Shown: positions 49,462 to 60,429, counted from the first letter of the stretch. The stretch is 64,000 nt of DNA from Desmodesmus armatus (GCA_007449985.2 VIIQ02000899.1:124730-188729), one strand, 5' to 3'. Notes: generated from the letters alone by a model not told the origin. Numbers and translations are program-made.

Positions 49462-52092
49462 GGGTGAGTTGGAAGCCAAAGCATGGCAGGGGTTGTTGTC
49501 GGTTACTGTTATGGAATGCGCACCTGGGGGGTGGAGCTGGTTGGGCCTGCTGCAGAAGCTGCCAGCTTCTGCACCATGGTGCAAGCAGCTGCTCAGCCCA
49601 GTGGGAGGCAGCGGCATATCACTCAGTGTTAGGCAGTTCAACTTGAACCGCCCAACTGATGCTGAATGATTCAGTATCAGTGTTGATGGACATGATATCA
49701 GGCTGTTCTGTGTGGTGCAGCGCCTGGCTGGGGGCATTGCTTGAGATGTAGAGGGGATAGGGAAAGGAGAGTGGCTTGCATGGGGGGGGGGGGGGGTGAG
49801 GCAACATCAAGCAGTATGACAAGTGGCCCAAAGAGGAGCAGATATGCATGCACGGCTTGTGTTGGGTGGATGGAATGTGGCATGCCAATGGAGCCCCCTG
49901 AACTGTGTAAAAACCAACGCCAAGATAAGTCTGAGGGTCCTTATGGTTCCTTATGGTGCGGAAATCAATTCAGATTGTAACTTACAGTCCGGGACTGATG
50001 CATGCCATGCAAGACGGTGTCGCGGTTGATTTGCCTGCCTTGCCAAAAAATGCAACTCTGCTGTCATGTGCTGCTTGCTGTGTGCTGCTCGCCTCTTGCT
50101 GATGCATGGGCAGCTTCCTGCTGCAGGTGCTGCAAAGTGGTGTGAGCGCAACGGCAGCAGCCGCAACAGCCGCAGGAGTGACAGCAGAAAGCAGCTTTTG
50201 CATCATGGTTTACGTGGTGTGCTGAGCCCCTGGCTACAGCAGCCATCCAGTGGCAGCTGCAGCGGTTGCGTAAGGCCAGCAGCCCTGAGGGTTGAGGGGC
50301 GCCGTGGTGGTAGCGTTATTACAGCATCAATGTGGGTGGGTGTGGAAGCATGCACTGCATGTTTGCAGTCTCAGACTGGATGTGCGTTTATCGGTGCCAG
50401 GCCGCTTGGCGGCCAGAACTTGGGATGATCATTTGCCTGAGCGGGGTCAAGGGCTGGGAGTGGGCCAGCAGGGCAAATGCGGCAGGCGCCTTGAAGGGCA
50501 TCTCCAATGCAAGCAGCATCCTGTGGTGGTGATGGGGTGAGGGCAATGATGGGAATGGTAGCCATGTAGCCTTGGTCTCTATTGGGACACTGAGTTACAT
50601 CGAGCTACGGTGCGGCTTTGACACCAAGCTGGCTCAGTGTGGGATACTGTCAGCACTACTAGGAAAGTGTGGCCCCTTGGGTGGGATCAGTAAGATGGCA
50701 TGCGTGTATGCTTATCTGTGACGTGGTGTAGTTTGTGTGGTGCAAGCAGAAGTCCTCCTCGGAGGCCATGGTGCAGACAAAATGGACCATATGAGATGTG
50801 GACAATAGGATTATCCATTTGCCAGCTGCAGTTGTACAATATTCCCGGTCTCTGTGCAGCGTGGTTTGCCGCTGATTTATGCGGCCGTTTGACTGTGCTC
50901 TTGTGACTCAGGATCACATGGTAACTGACTACACAGTTGCATGCCATGCACAACAATCGTGAGTTTTGTGGCACCAGCAGCAGAGGCGTCAAGGTTGGGG
51001 ACCAGTGTGCATGGTGCTTACCAACCTACCATGGGGGTGGAGGTCAGTGGGAGGTGGCGCATGGCACAATCGCAAGCGCTATCGTACAGTGTATGATCCG
51101 CAATCAAATGCTTGGTGTCACCACTGGATGGCAGCCAGTGTGGCAGCACAAGTGCTGTGTTGTGTTTGGGGTGGGGACATGATAGCTTCAGCTGTATGGG
51201 GTGATGCCAACAAGCGGCTTGAGATGCTGGATCATTGTGTGGGACCGTTCAAAAAACACGACAGAGCCTGCCACGATGTATCCACAAACTCCAGCCACCC
51301 GCAAGCCTTGCGTGCGGTACAGGCAGCCTTCAGTGAACAGGGAGGCTGTCAATGGGCACAGCATCACAGTATGCATCGGCTCGCTCAGGCCACGATTCTA
51401 CTAGAATCCTTTGACAAGGCTTGTCAACACCACAGCACTGCACGTCCTTGGCACGTAGCACACGCGTGAAAGTGTGAGCCAGGATTCTGAATTGCATCGC
51501 ACATACTAGCAGCACGCCGGCGCCATCAATGAGGGACAGTCGTGAGGGCAGACATGCAGGTACATAGAGGTGCTAGCTTGCCACAAGTGGCACCAGCTAG
51601 CAGCTTGCAACCTACGAGTTGTGCTGTGCTGTGCTGTGCTGCGCACAATGCGGAGCCTCCTCGCGGCTCGCATAAATAATTTCAGGTGGCTGCATGGGTC
51701 AGGTGGCAAGGCCATATTTTTTCGCCAAAGGCGCCAAGCAGCGGCAATCAATACGGTGTTGCACGTTTCCACTTTCAGGGCAACCTGGCCCATGCTTTCG
51801 TTCAGGTGCCAGCCTGCTGCTGGAGTCTCCTTGAAACTCCAACCATCAACACAAGAGCCGATGAAAAACTCTGCACCATTGATGATGTGCATTGTACAAT
51901 GCAGCCGCAATGCACCATGAACATGACTTTGACGCAACCGAATGGGAATGGGTGTGGCCAAAGATGGTCACTTAAGGTGTCTCCGGCAACGCTGTGCGTC
52001 CATCAAGCACAAACTATGCAAACAACTTTTATTTATTATCTCAATATATTATACTTGTTTCAAAGATGTTCGCTCTGCCATTAAGTCCGGCC
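49462..52092. other. Diverged third copy of the array spacer, then unique sequence
   Basis: Near identity with 39832 onward ends at about 49612. Homology then continues at lower identity with many indels to about 51600 (G15 run at 49782-49796, a diverged GGGTGATGCC...AAGCGGCTTGAG segment, CATACTAGCAGCACGCCGG near 51504). From about 51600 to the ELIP3 promoter the sequence is unique; I see no gene in it. Confidence 0.6.
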
Positions 52093-52162
52093 TGACTCAG
52101 CATGACGTAAGCGTCATTGTGCGGACCGGCGCAGAAGGTGCGCCGAGGCACACATATATAAG
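52093..52162 (+). promoter_or_regulatory. ELIP3 core promoter: TGACG palindrome and TATA box
   Basis: TGACTCA (AP-1-like) at 52093-52099, ATGACG-TAAG-CGTCAT at 52102-52117 (two opposed TGACG half-sites), and TATATAAG at 52155-52162, 38 bp further on and 120 bp before the ATG. TGACG sites are classic bZIP targets; the link to light or stress control is inference. Confidence 0.6.
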
Positions 52163-52282
52163 AGGACTTGACCTGACCACATCAGAAGCTGCCTCTGCAT
52201 ACAACCAATCCACAACTCGTCAAGGAAAAACGTTTTGGCTCTTTCGTCAACAGCACCCACCCCCGGTAAGTCAGCGGCAGCC

Positions 52283-54705
52283 ATGATGACCACCAAGGCC
52301 CCAACCAACGTGGCTGGCGCAACTGGCCGTGCTCGCTGCGTTCCAGCACTTCCTGCCCGCCCTGCTGCACGCAGCTTGGTGATCCGCCGCTTTAGGTAAG
52401 TTCGCGCCCGCAGAATGGTCGCAACTACTTGCTGTCGGCCACCAGCGATCGGCATCATGCAGCCTCTTGCATTGCCTACAAAGCACGCACAAAAGCCACA
52501 CACGGTTGCACACAATCAAGGCTGACTCTGCTGCAATGTGTTGGTTTGCAGGGAGGATGAGAAGCAGGAAGCCAAGGAGACCAAGTTGTCAAGGGAGCAG
52601 CTGGAAGAGGTGAGACAAGTGTATATGACCGCACGGTCGAACAGACTCTGAGATAGGTATCATGAAGTCACCAGTCAATGCAGCAGGCAGCAGTGTGCAG
52701 CACGAGGGTGAATCATGAGACAACGCTGTCCTTATGCTTGCGTGGAGACGAACCTGGTGCCATCATACAGGTGCACTGTGCCACTGTACAGTACTGCACT
52801 TGGACGCTCAGCCATGGCAGCAGTTCTGTCCTGCTGTAATGCAACCAGCATGATTGCTCAGCAGTGATGCTGGGCAGCAGACAACATGCTGATGTACCTG
52901 ACAAGGTTGCTGCTTGCATGCCACCTGCCAGGTGTTCAGCACCCCTGAGGGTGTCATCAGCCCTCGGCGGGCAGAGATGCGGGCCGACATGGGCAAGGGT
53001 GAGTCATGCTAAAAATCTTGCAGGGAGATTATACCAAGTACACTTCCAACCTGCAGGCTGCAGGCTAAGCAATTGCAGCGGCAGCACGCTGTCATGCAGA
53101 CTTAGCTTCCCAACTTCTGACAGGATCAACATTGCTCCGTGCGCAGTGTGCAAATGCAAGGTTCATAGTAGGGAAAAGTCACCAGGTCCACACCACTTTG
53201 CTGGGCATCATGCGCAAGTTGCGCCCTTCAAGGGCAGCCCGGCAGTTTTCTTCATTGTAGTGCCAGAATGCACAACCACTCATGCCAGTGCGGCTTGTGC
53301 CTATGGCGAAAATGCCGCTAGCCATCTGTTTGCAGCCCAACTGACACACATCGCCTGCCTTCCATCCCCTGCTACTGCCCCTGCTTGTGCAGCTGCCACG
53401 GACCTGCACACCATGCAGGCCTTTGACGGCCCCGTCCCTGAGACCCTCAACGGCCGCCTGTGCATGTTGGCCATCCCCATTGCCCTACTGGAGGAGTGGC
53501 AGGCAGGCACTAGCATGTGGGAGCAGGTGGTGGCACACCCCGAGCGCATCCTGTTCATCACACTCGCCATCGCTGTGGCAACCTACGCACCCATCCTCAG
53601 GTAAGCTGTTGAAGCCTGCTGGCAGTGCCGGTCTTGCGCACCCTGCAGGGCTCCCGGCTTGCTGACTGCTTCAAAACAGCAGTACAACGCAGTACGCAAA
53701 TTGTGCCGCAGTTTGAAGCTGTGCAAGTGCATCATGCGCTGGCACTGCTCAGTACCATACCGGAAAGTGGTTGTCTGGTACCCTGGTGTAGCTGACCAGT
53801 ATGTTACCGTAGAGACTTAGCCTAAGTCCTGACCTCCTAGGGTTGCTGATGCTATGGCAATCAGTTGTCTTGGTTGACCGTCGACCGCTGACAGCCAGTG
53901 CACACGTGCTGCTGTTGTAGCAGTCCTTGGTGTCACACTAGCGGCTGGTGTTGCGCAACGTGCTTTGACCGACAGCTACTGCTACTTTGTGTCTCCTACC
54001 CTCGGCCCCTGCAGGGGCTACACCCGCAAGGAGCCCTGTGCCAACAAGTTCCTGGGCATCTCCTGGTCACCCATGGCAGAGAACTGGAACGGCAGGTGAG
54101 CATGTATACTGCTGATAGCTGCTGAACACTAATGCTGGGGGATTGGCTAAGCACTGCAGCCGCTCACAGTGCGATGCAGTGCTGCCCCGTTGAATGACTT
54201 GTCATTAAGCATGTTTACCAACACCAATACCAATACTGTAGGGGAGTTACCCTAGTTTACAATGTGGCACAGCTATGGCATACCCTGTGATACACCAAGG
54301 TTTTGAGCCACTGTAAGAGCCTCAGGCTATACTGGTAGTACAGTTCTGCAAGATTAGTGATGAACTGCACAGAAAGTGTGATACGGCTGTGCCAACTTCC
54401 AAGTGCAGTGCGCACACAACATTTTTTCGCGTCAGAAGAGCAGTATCGAAAATGTACCTACACAAGTGCCACTTGGCAAGCCTTGCCAGAAGCATGTTCC
54501 CGGTTGTGCACTAAACTGACAGCCTGTACTGCTGATGTGTTGCCCCTGCAGGCTGGCCATGCTGGGCTTTGTGGGCATGATTGCTACTGAGGCCATCACT
54601 GGTGTCAACACACTCCAGGCCTGGGGCCTGCAGGAAGTGTACTTGGCATCCGTTCTGCTACTGGGCTGTGAGCAGGTGCTGTGTTGTTCTGATTGGCGGC
54701 AGTGA
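52283..54705 (+). CDS. Early light-induced protein (ELIP3), six exons
   Basis: Exons 52283-52395, 52552-52609, 52932-52998, 53393-53600, 54015-54095, 54552-54705; 681 nt, 226 codons plus stop, with consistent phases. The N-terminus (MMTTKAPTNVAGATG... LVIRRFR) is a likely chloroplast transit peptide. Helix I motif ETLNGRLCMLA has Cys and Ala at places that are Ala and Gly in the paralogues; helix II ends VATYAPILR; helix III has ENWNGRLAMLG. The intron inside the helix-I motif (NGR/L) of ELIP1 and ELIP2 is absent, and a new one splits the segment MRADMGK/AATDL. The C-terminus after NTLQAWGLQ (EVYLASVLLLGCEQVLCC...) differs from the short polar tails of the paralogues and stops only 8 bp before the inserted retroelement. 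The start could also be the second ATG. Confidence 0.9.
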
Positions 54706-54713
54706 TATCACCT

Positions 54714-54826
54714 TGACGCACCCGATTGCTTGGCCGCCCGATAGGATGTGTGGTGCAGTGCTGTACTGCAGTCAATCCAGCGTTGACCCAGTTTGCAGCA
54801 TCGCTGCTCTCATGCTAGCCTTATGG
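54714..54826 (+). repeat. 5' terminal repeat of the retroelement (visible homologous part)
   Basis: TGACGCACCCGATTGCTTGG onward matches 63888-64000 over 113 bp with three differences. The upstream flanks (ELIP3 versus element) do not match, so the repeat starts at TGACG. It should extend right of 54826, but the other copy is cut by the window end. Confidence 0.85.
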
Positions 54827-55095
54827 TTACTGATGCAAATGCATGTTGTTCGTCTTGGTCCGAGCTGGCGTTGTGCCTGGTCACCAGGCTAGGTTAATGG
54901 TGAGGTTTATGTTGAGTTGTCCGAGGCCTTGGGGCATGCAGGTGTGGAATGCGATGCCCTTTATGCTCGCTTTCTGGTGTCGGACTGTCGTTCCAACGGT
55001 AATTTCTCTTCTTCTTGTGCTTCGACTGTCACGAGACCAGAATCGCCCTTGAAGGGGCGTAGGTGCAGCCCTAGGCGAGCAAAGGGTTAGTGAAG

Positions 55096-55172
55096 TAGCT
55101 CAGTAAGCAAAGCGGCTGGACAGGAGGGCGATAGCCAGGTGTGTCAGCAATCATCGGAATGGGTTAGATTCA
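55096..55172 (+). other. tRNA-like / Pol III-box-like sequence in the element leader
   Basis: TAGCTCAGTAAG at 55096-55107 resembles a tRNA A box and D arm, and GGTTAGATTCA at 55162-55172 a B box with two mismatches, 55 bp apart. The segment does not fold into a complete cloverleaf. It may be a tRNA-derived (SINE-like) remnant or chance. Confidence 0.25.
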
Positions 55173-55389
55173 CAGCGCAACGTACCCCTGTCTGTTTGCA
55201 CAGGGACAGCGGTATGCCATAGCATAAAGGGCCAGCTTAGGTCAGCAACGCGCTTCAGCCTAGGCTACACTGTGCACAAGGGGTTGGGAGTGGAAGGTTG
55301 GGAGGGGGTTTTCTGTTCCTCTGCAGTCTCCGCTTCCGTAGGTTGATCAGTCAGCAGCATTCAGCTGCAAGGTTAAGCAGCAAAGCCAG

Positions 55390-56820
55390 CCCCACAGCGC
55401 GGGGCTGCATCCAGCACATCAGCAGCAGCAGCGTTCCGCTGCTGCCATTGCGAGGGGGTTGCCCTGGATCCAGCTGACCAAAGGCGCCGGCCAGCAACCA
55501 GGAGCTCCTCGCAGTTGCCAACGCACGCTGGTTCCCTCAGCGACCAGCTCAGGCAATCCAACAGGCAGCAGCTCAACGCGCACAGCAAGAGCTTGCTGCC
55601 ACAGTCCCTCTGCCCGACAGCCCAGCAGCAGGAGGCTCCTCCGCCACTGGGTCAGAGGCAGCATCAGAGTCTGGCAGCGAGGAGGAGTTTGCCACCCCAG
55701 CCTCGCAGCCAGCACTAGTGGAGCGCACTGCTACCAGCAGCAGCAGCGCTGTGCTAGATCGGGAGCTCAACCGGCTTGCAGAGCTCTTGGGACTCTCACC
55801 CCTGGAGCAAGGTGCCGCTGCCTCAACGCCTAGCAGCGCGGCACCAACTCCCAGGCAGTTGCAGTTTGGCTCGGCTGCGCCTCAGCAGGCTGCAGCAGCC
55901 AGTTCAGGGTTTACAGCTCCAGCTGCCCAGCACTTTCCAGCAGCTGACAGCATGGAGGCACTAGCAACACTGCTCTATGCGGAAGGCTTGCTAGCAGCTG
56001 CTCAGGCAGCTGCAGCGCCCCCGCTGCCGCAGCAGCAACACAGGCAGGGAGCAGCATTGGGAGCAGCAAGGTTGGGGAGCAGGGCGAGCAGCAGTCGGAG
56101 GCAGCAGCAGAGGCCAGCAGTTCCTCTGCAGCGCCTCAGGGGAGCAAGCAAACCGCCTCCGAGTCCAGCAGCAGCGCAGCAGCGGAAGCGCCCACAGCTG
56201 GGGCGGGCATCGACGGGTTTGATCCCACCGGTGCTGAGGAGGTTGTCCACCCACCTTTGCTGCACTGCTGCAGTGCAGCGTGTGCGCTGTGCGTGGTCAT
56301 CCTGGCAGGCCTGTTCTATTTCTGCGTGGACAAGCCCCTGTGCGGGTGGCTCTCCTACCTCTTCCAGCGCCTGCTGGCAGCAGCCAGCCAGCCGGTGTGG
56401 CAGCCTAACAACAGGGCGCAGCCAGTCGCTCCCAGCCCCCGAGGCAGGCGAGTTTGCCGACCCGACCATGCAGGCACTCCCAGCCGCAAGCGCCGGCACA
56501 GCTAGCAACGGGACGGCAGCCGGTGGGCACGCTATGCAGCACGCATGCGACAGTGGTGCAGCAGCCGCCACGCCTTCAGTGGCAGTGCCGTGTTTGCACG
56601 GTTGGCGCTCTTTCTGCTGCTGTTGTGCACGTCCTGCACAGTAACGGCTTCAGCCATGCAGCTGCCCTCAGCGCTGGGCCTTGGTGGCTCTCTCAGCAGC
56701 AGCCTGCAACGCATGCAGCTGGGCACAGCTGACCAAGGGCTGGCTGAGCAGGCTATGCAGCTGCTGGGCCACGAGCTAGGGGCCCTGCACTGCAGTTGTT
56801 TTCGCAGCTGCGGGGCAGCA
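55390..56820 (+). pseudogene. gag-like region, frames disrupted
   Basis: Low-complexity coding sequence moves between frames. One frame, about 55500-56040, is acidic then Leu-rich (SESGSEEEFATPAS, DRELNRLAELLGLSPLEQ). A second, about 56050-56505, has a Ser/Glu-rich part and a hydrophobic helix (CALCVVILAGLFYFCVD) followed by basic residues. A third, about 56545-56826, contains another hydrophobic stretch (VFARLALFLLLLCTSC). No CCHC knuckle and no DTG/DSG protease motif could be found. Position before RT suggests gag; the hydrophobic helices are unusual for gag. Codon pattern rather than a start codon defines the limits, which are approximate. Confidence 0.45.
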
Positions 56821-58795
56821 GGATGAAGAGCAGCAGGTGCACTGGTACAGGGCAGACCCCTCCGCCCTGGACCAGTTGGGCACAGAGGGGGAGACTGAAG
56901 AACCGTATGATTCGCGCTGGTCAGTCAATCCGGATGGACAGCAAATCTTAGGTAATCACCCAGCAGCATCTGCAGCAGAGCAGCACAGGCTGCTGCAGAT
57001 CCTCAAGGAGTTACGGCACGCCTTTGCCTACTCCCTGAAGGACTTGCCGGGGTATTCAGGGGTACTGGGGCCAGCACACTTCGACCTGAAGGAGGAGAAA
57101 CCAATGTGGCAGGCACCCAGGCAGTACACCGATGAGGAGCTGTCAGTGGGTGACAGCAAGGTGCAGGAAATGCTGGCAGGGGATATTATTTATGAGGTGC
57201 CGACCACCGTCCGGCATGCCTCAGCGCCGACGCTGCCTATGAAGCGCGCGCCTGACGGCAGCTGGACGGACAAACGGTTCGCCATAGACATGCGGCACAT
57301 CAACAGCAACACAGTGCCAGACCGCTACGGCATGCCGCTGCCAGAGGACCTGTTCCGGCGCATGCGGGGCGCCAAGGTCCTCTCGAAGCTTGACTGCCGT
57401 AGCGGCTTCTTCCAGATAGAGCTGGACCTCCCAAGCCAGATGCACACGGTGTTCCACTGGCGGGGGAAGTGCTATGCGTTCCGCCGCCTGCCGTTTGGGC
57501 ATGTGTCAGCAACAGCCATTTTCCAGCGCCGCATAGAGATGGAGCTGCAGGCAGCGGGGTTGGCGGACAGGTGCTGTGTCTTTGTAGATGACATCTGCAT
57601 CTACACTGACACAGTGGAGGAGCACCTGCAGGTGCTGCAGCAACTGTTGCAGCATCTGCACAAGGTGGGGCTCAGGGTGCACCCAGCCAAGAGCATCCTG
57701 CTCACTGACTGCCTGCCCTACCTGGGTCACCTGGTCACAGCTACAGAGCTCCGGCCAGACCCAGCCAAGGTGGCAGCCATGGTCGCTCTGCAGCCGCCCA
57801 ACAGCATCAAGCGCCTGCAGGCCCACTTAGGCCTCTTTAATTACTACAGATGCTACATCCCTTACTTCAGCCACGCTGCGCAGCCGCTGTATGCGTTGCT
57901 GCGCAAGGGCGCGCAGTTCGTGTGGGGGGACGAACAGCAGCAAGCCTACCAGCGCCTTAAGGCAGCCCTCACGCAGCCGGGGCTGGCGCTGCGACAGCCC
58001 GACCCCAACAGGCCCTTCCGCCTGTACACGGACTGGAGCTGCAATGGCATAGCTGCAGTTCTGCACCAACAGGACGACAGCGGGCAAGAGCACCTGGTAG
58101 CCTGTGTCTCCAGGTCGCTCAACGACGCTGAGAAGCAGTACCCAGCGTGGAAGGGGGAGTTGCTGGCAGCAGTTTTCGGCATCAGGGCCTTCAGGCCCTA
58201 CTTGATCTCAAGGCGGTTTCAGCTGCTGACAGACCATCGCGCGCTGCTGTGGATGCTCACACAAAAAGCACCCACAGGGCAGCTGGCGCGGTGGATCCTC
58301 AGCATCTCTGAGTACCAGTTTGACCTGGTGCACAGGGCCGGCAGCAGCAATCCGGCAGACCTGCCCAGCAGGGAGCCGATTGCCTGTGCAGCAGACTGGA
58401 CTGGCAGCAGGCAGGATTCCGGTCCTCCCCAGTGTGTCATCCCCGCAGTGTACCTGCCCAATGGCACACCAGACCAGACAGTGTACAGCGAACAGGTGTT
58501 GGAGGCCCACATCCAGCAGCAGCAGCAACCCCTCACACAGCAGTCAGCAGCAGCAGCCCAGTGGTGGCGCTCGCTGCTGGCATGTGCGGCACTGGCCGAC
58601 CCGCGCATTGCAGAAGCGCCAAGGCCCAGTCAGATCCTAGCTGATGCTGCTGGTGACACCAAGCCGTCTCCAGCAGCACGACAGTATCACCATCTTTGCG
58701 CCCTCTCTGCCATCAGTGCAGCTGCCACCGCAGGGATCGACCACTTCGACCCCAGCGCAGCAGTTGCAGCCACACTGCTGGGGGGGGGGGGGGGG
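56790..58795 (+). CDS. Reverse transcriptase - RNase H
   Basis: Long open frame; the first 40 residues (EEQQVHWYRADPSALDQL) lead into a gypsy-type RT: RFAIDMRHINSNTV, LSKLDCRSGFFQIEL, FRRLPFGHVSATAIFQ, the catalytic FVDD at 57581-57592 (Phe in place of the usual Tyr), and LHKVGLRVHPAKS. Then come the connection GLFNYYRCYIPYFSHAAQPL and RNase H with YTDWSCNG (Asp at 58031), GELLAAV (Glu at 58157) and TDHRAL (Asp at 58232), ending HRAGSSNPADLPSR. All catalytic acids are present. The frame then runs into low-complexity sequence and meets the G16 run at 58780-58795, after which the plausible coding frame is a different one. No own start codon is evident, so it was presumably made as part of a longer polyprotein. 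Confidence 0.93.
58780..58795. repeat. G16 homopolymer at the pol frame switch
   Basis: Sixteen consecutive G. Upstream the RT-RH frame is open. Downstream the frame shifted by one has the Gln-rich linker and the methyltransferase, while the RT frame reads featureless Ala/Thr/Cys until a stop at 59110. Confidence 0.9.
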
Positions 58796-59900
58796 TACAG
58801 GGCCCTCCGCTGTTTCGCAACAGGCTGCAGCCATGCAGCAGCCGCAACAATCAGCACAGGTGCAGCAGCCGCAGTCGGCAGCTGCACCACGGCAACAGGC
58901 AGCTGCTGGGCAGCAGCAGCAGCAGCAGCAGCACACACCCGCAGCAGCGCAGCAAGCAGCAAGGGAGTCGTTCCTGCAACACCCTGCCAGGGCCTGGCCA
59001 CAACAACAGCTCAAACAAGCAGCAGCTGGCTGGGTCGCAGCCGCCTGCAGCAGGCCAGTCCCGGCGGCAGCAGCTGCTGTGGCCGCCCCACCACTCACAG
59101 GGCTTTATGAAGGCGGCCCTGACCCAGCAGGAGTCCGTCGCACAGCGCAGCTAAACACGGGCGCAGTAGCACACACCTTCTTCCCAGCAGTACAGCAGCA
59201 GGGTGTCGTGCTCTACGAGCCGTTTGGGGGTTTGTGCGCGGGGTTGCAGATGGTGCTGCGTTCAGGGATTAGAGTGGTGGCCTACTACTACTCAGACATA
59301 GACCCCAAGGCGCAGCAGGTCATGCAGCACAGGCTGCAACAGCTCCAGCACCTCTACCCAGCGCAGCTCCCCTCAGCAGCGCTGCAGCACGCGCTCAGCA
59401 CCTTCCCGGCTGATGTACGGCAAGTCAGCACCAGCAGCATCCGTGCTGCATCCAGCAGACACCCTACGGCACAGTGGTTGGTGGTGGCCGGTTGGCCGTG
59501 TCAGGACTTCTCTCAGGCAGGCAGCTCAGCAGGGCTACAAGGGGGCAGGGCACAGCTGTTGTACGACGTCGTGCGCATCATCGGCACTCTGCAGCAGCTG
59601 ATGCCTCTGCAGCCACCCGGGTATGTGCTGGAGAATGTCCCCATGCAGCACCATCAGGATGCTCGGATAGCACAAACTGACTTCTAGCACATTTGCAGCA
59701 CCATAGGGCAGCCGATCGTAGTGGACGCAGCTCAGTTTGGGAGCCTTGCGCACCGACTGAGGAACTTTTGGTGCAACTTAGCGTCCCCCAAGCAGCTTGC
59801 GGGGGCAATCAGTCAGGCGTGCCGGCCAGCAGGCCGCACAGTGCAGCTGGCTCTGCTGCCTCACAGGCAAGCACAGCCAGTCAGCAAGGGTGACCAGCCA
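58796..59900 (+). pseudogene. Cytosine-C5 DNA methyltransferase domain within pol, one in-frame stop
   Basis: After a Gln-rich linker (58796-59150) the frame shows the ordered C5-methyltransferase motifs. Motif I is LYEPFGGLCAGLQ (from about 59211, AdoMet binding); motif II YYYSDIDPKAQQV; motif III-like ADVRQVS; motif IV GWPCQDFSQAG with the catalytic Cys at 59499-59501; motif V-like GGRAQLLYDVV; motif VI LENVP with Glu at 59631; and after the break a motif VIII-like AAQFGSLAHRLRNFW. The order is unpermuted, so it is DNMT-like rather than DRM-like. A TAG at 59685-59687 interrupts an otherwise open frame that continues in phase to 61106 through integrase, so the enzyme was a domain of the pol polyprotein. 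There is no clear separate DNA-reading domain. Known family role: methylation of cytosine in DNA, here possibly of the element or its insertion site (inference). Confidence 0.85.
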
Positions 59901-60429
59901 CCCCAATATCAGTGTAATGCGCCCGGGCAGCCCCGCGCTGCCTGGCCTACACTGATGAGCAGGCGCGGTTCATACGCGTTCCGCCCACAACAGCCTGGTG
60001 CCATCTGGGACACCTCTGTCCCTGCCATGCCCAGGTGGGCAGAGCCTGCAGCTGTGGAGCGCGAGGTTGCACTTGGGCTTCTGCCTGGTAGCACCGCTGC
60101 AGCGGGACTGTCAGACGGGGACAGGTGTGCCTTGCTGGGGCAGTGCATTGACGCCAATGCACTGCAATGCATCATGGCCATCAGCATGGCATGGTGGCAG
60201 CACTTGACAGCACCAGCTGGCGGTCCAGGCCCAGGGCCTGCCGCACAGGGGGTTGGTGTTTGGGGGGGTGCAGCAGCAGCCGCCCCGGCTGCAGCTGCGG
60301 CATCCAGCAGTGGCACTTCAACAGCAGCAGCCAACGGCGGCTGCAGCACCGGGGCCAGCAGTGGTGAGGGGGGTACCTGGCATGCCCTTCTCGCACACTT
60401 GTCAGCCTGCGCAGCACAGGAGGCGCTCA

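Larger units (their letters stand above)
29573..49612. repeat. Recent tandem segmental duplication, 9.63-kb unit (about 2.1 copies)
   Basis: 29573-39983 matches 39201-49612 with an offset of 9628-9636 bp. Differences noted are scattered single bases (for example c/a near 31957 versus 41586, c/t at 32488 versus 42128, g/a in the 5' part of the MYND gene) and length changes in CTG tracts (+3 near 33380, +5 at 34040, -6 at 34738). Each unit holds the 3' end of an LRR gene, a 3-kb spacer, a complete MYND gene and the 5' part of the next LRR gene. The unit borders lie inside LRR coding sequence, as expected of unequal crossing over between tandem LRR genes. Confidence 0.93.

Noticed and set aside
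53215..53245. CCCTTCAAGGGC palindrome resembling the end of the TTAA-flanked element
   Set aside because: No TTAA beside it and no partner end; the core is self-complementary, so a chance match is likely. The same holds for GCCCTTGAAGGG near 55045.
52864..53604. 246-codon frame on the plus strand
   Set aside because: It is ELIP3 exon 4 read back through its upstream intron; the spliced model has consistent phase and a helix-I match.
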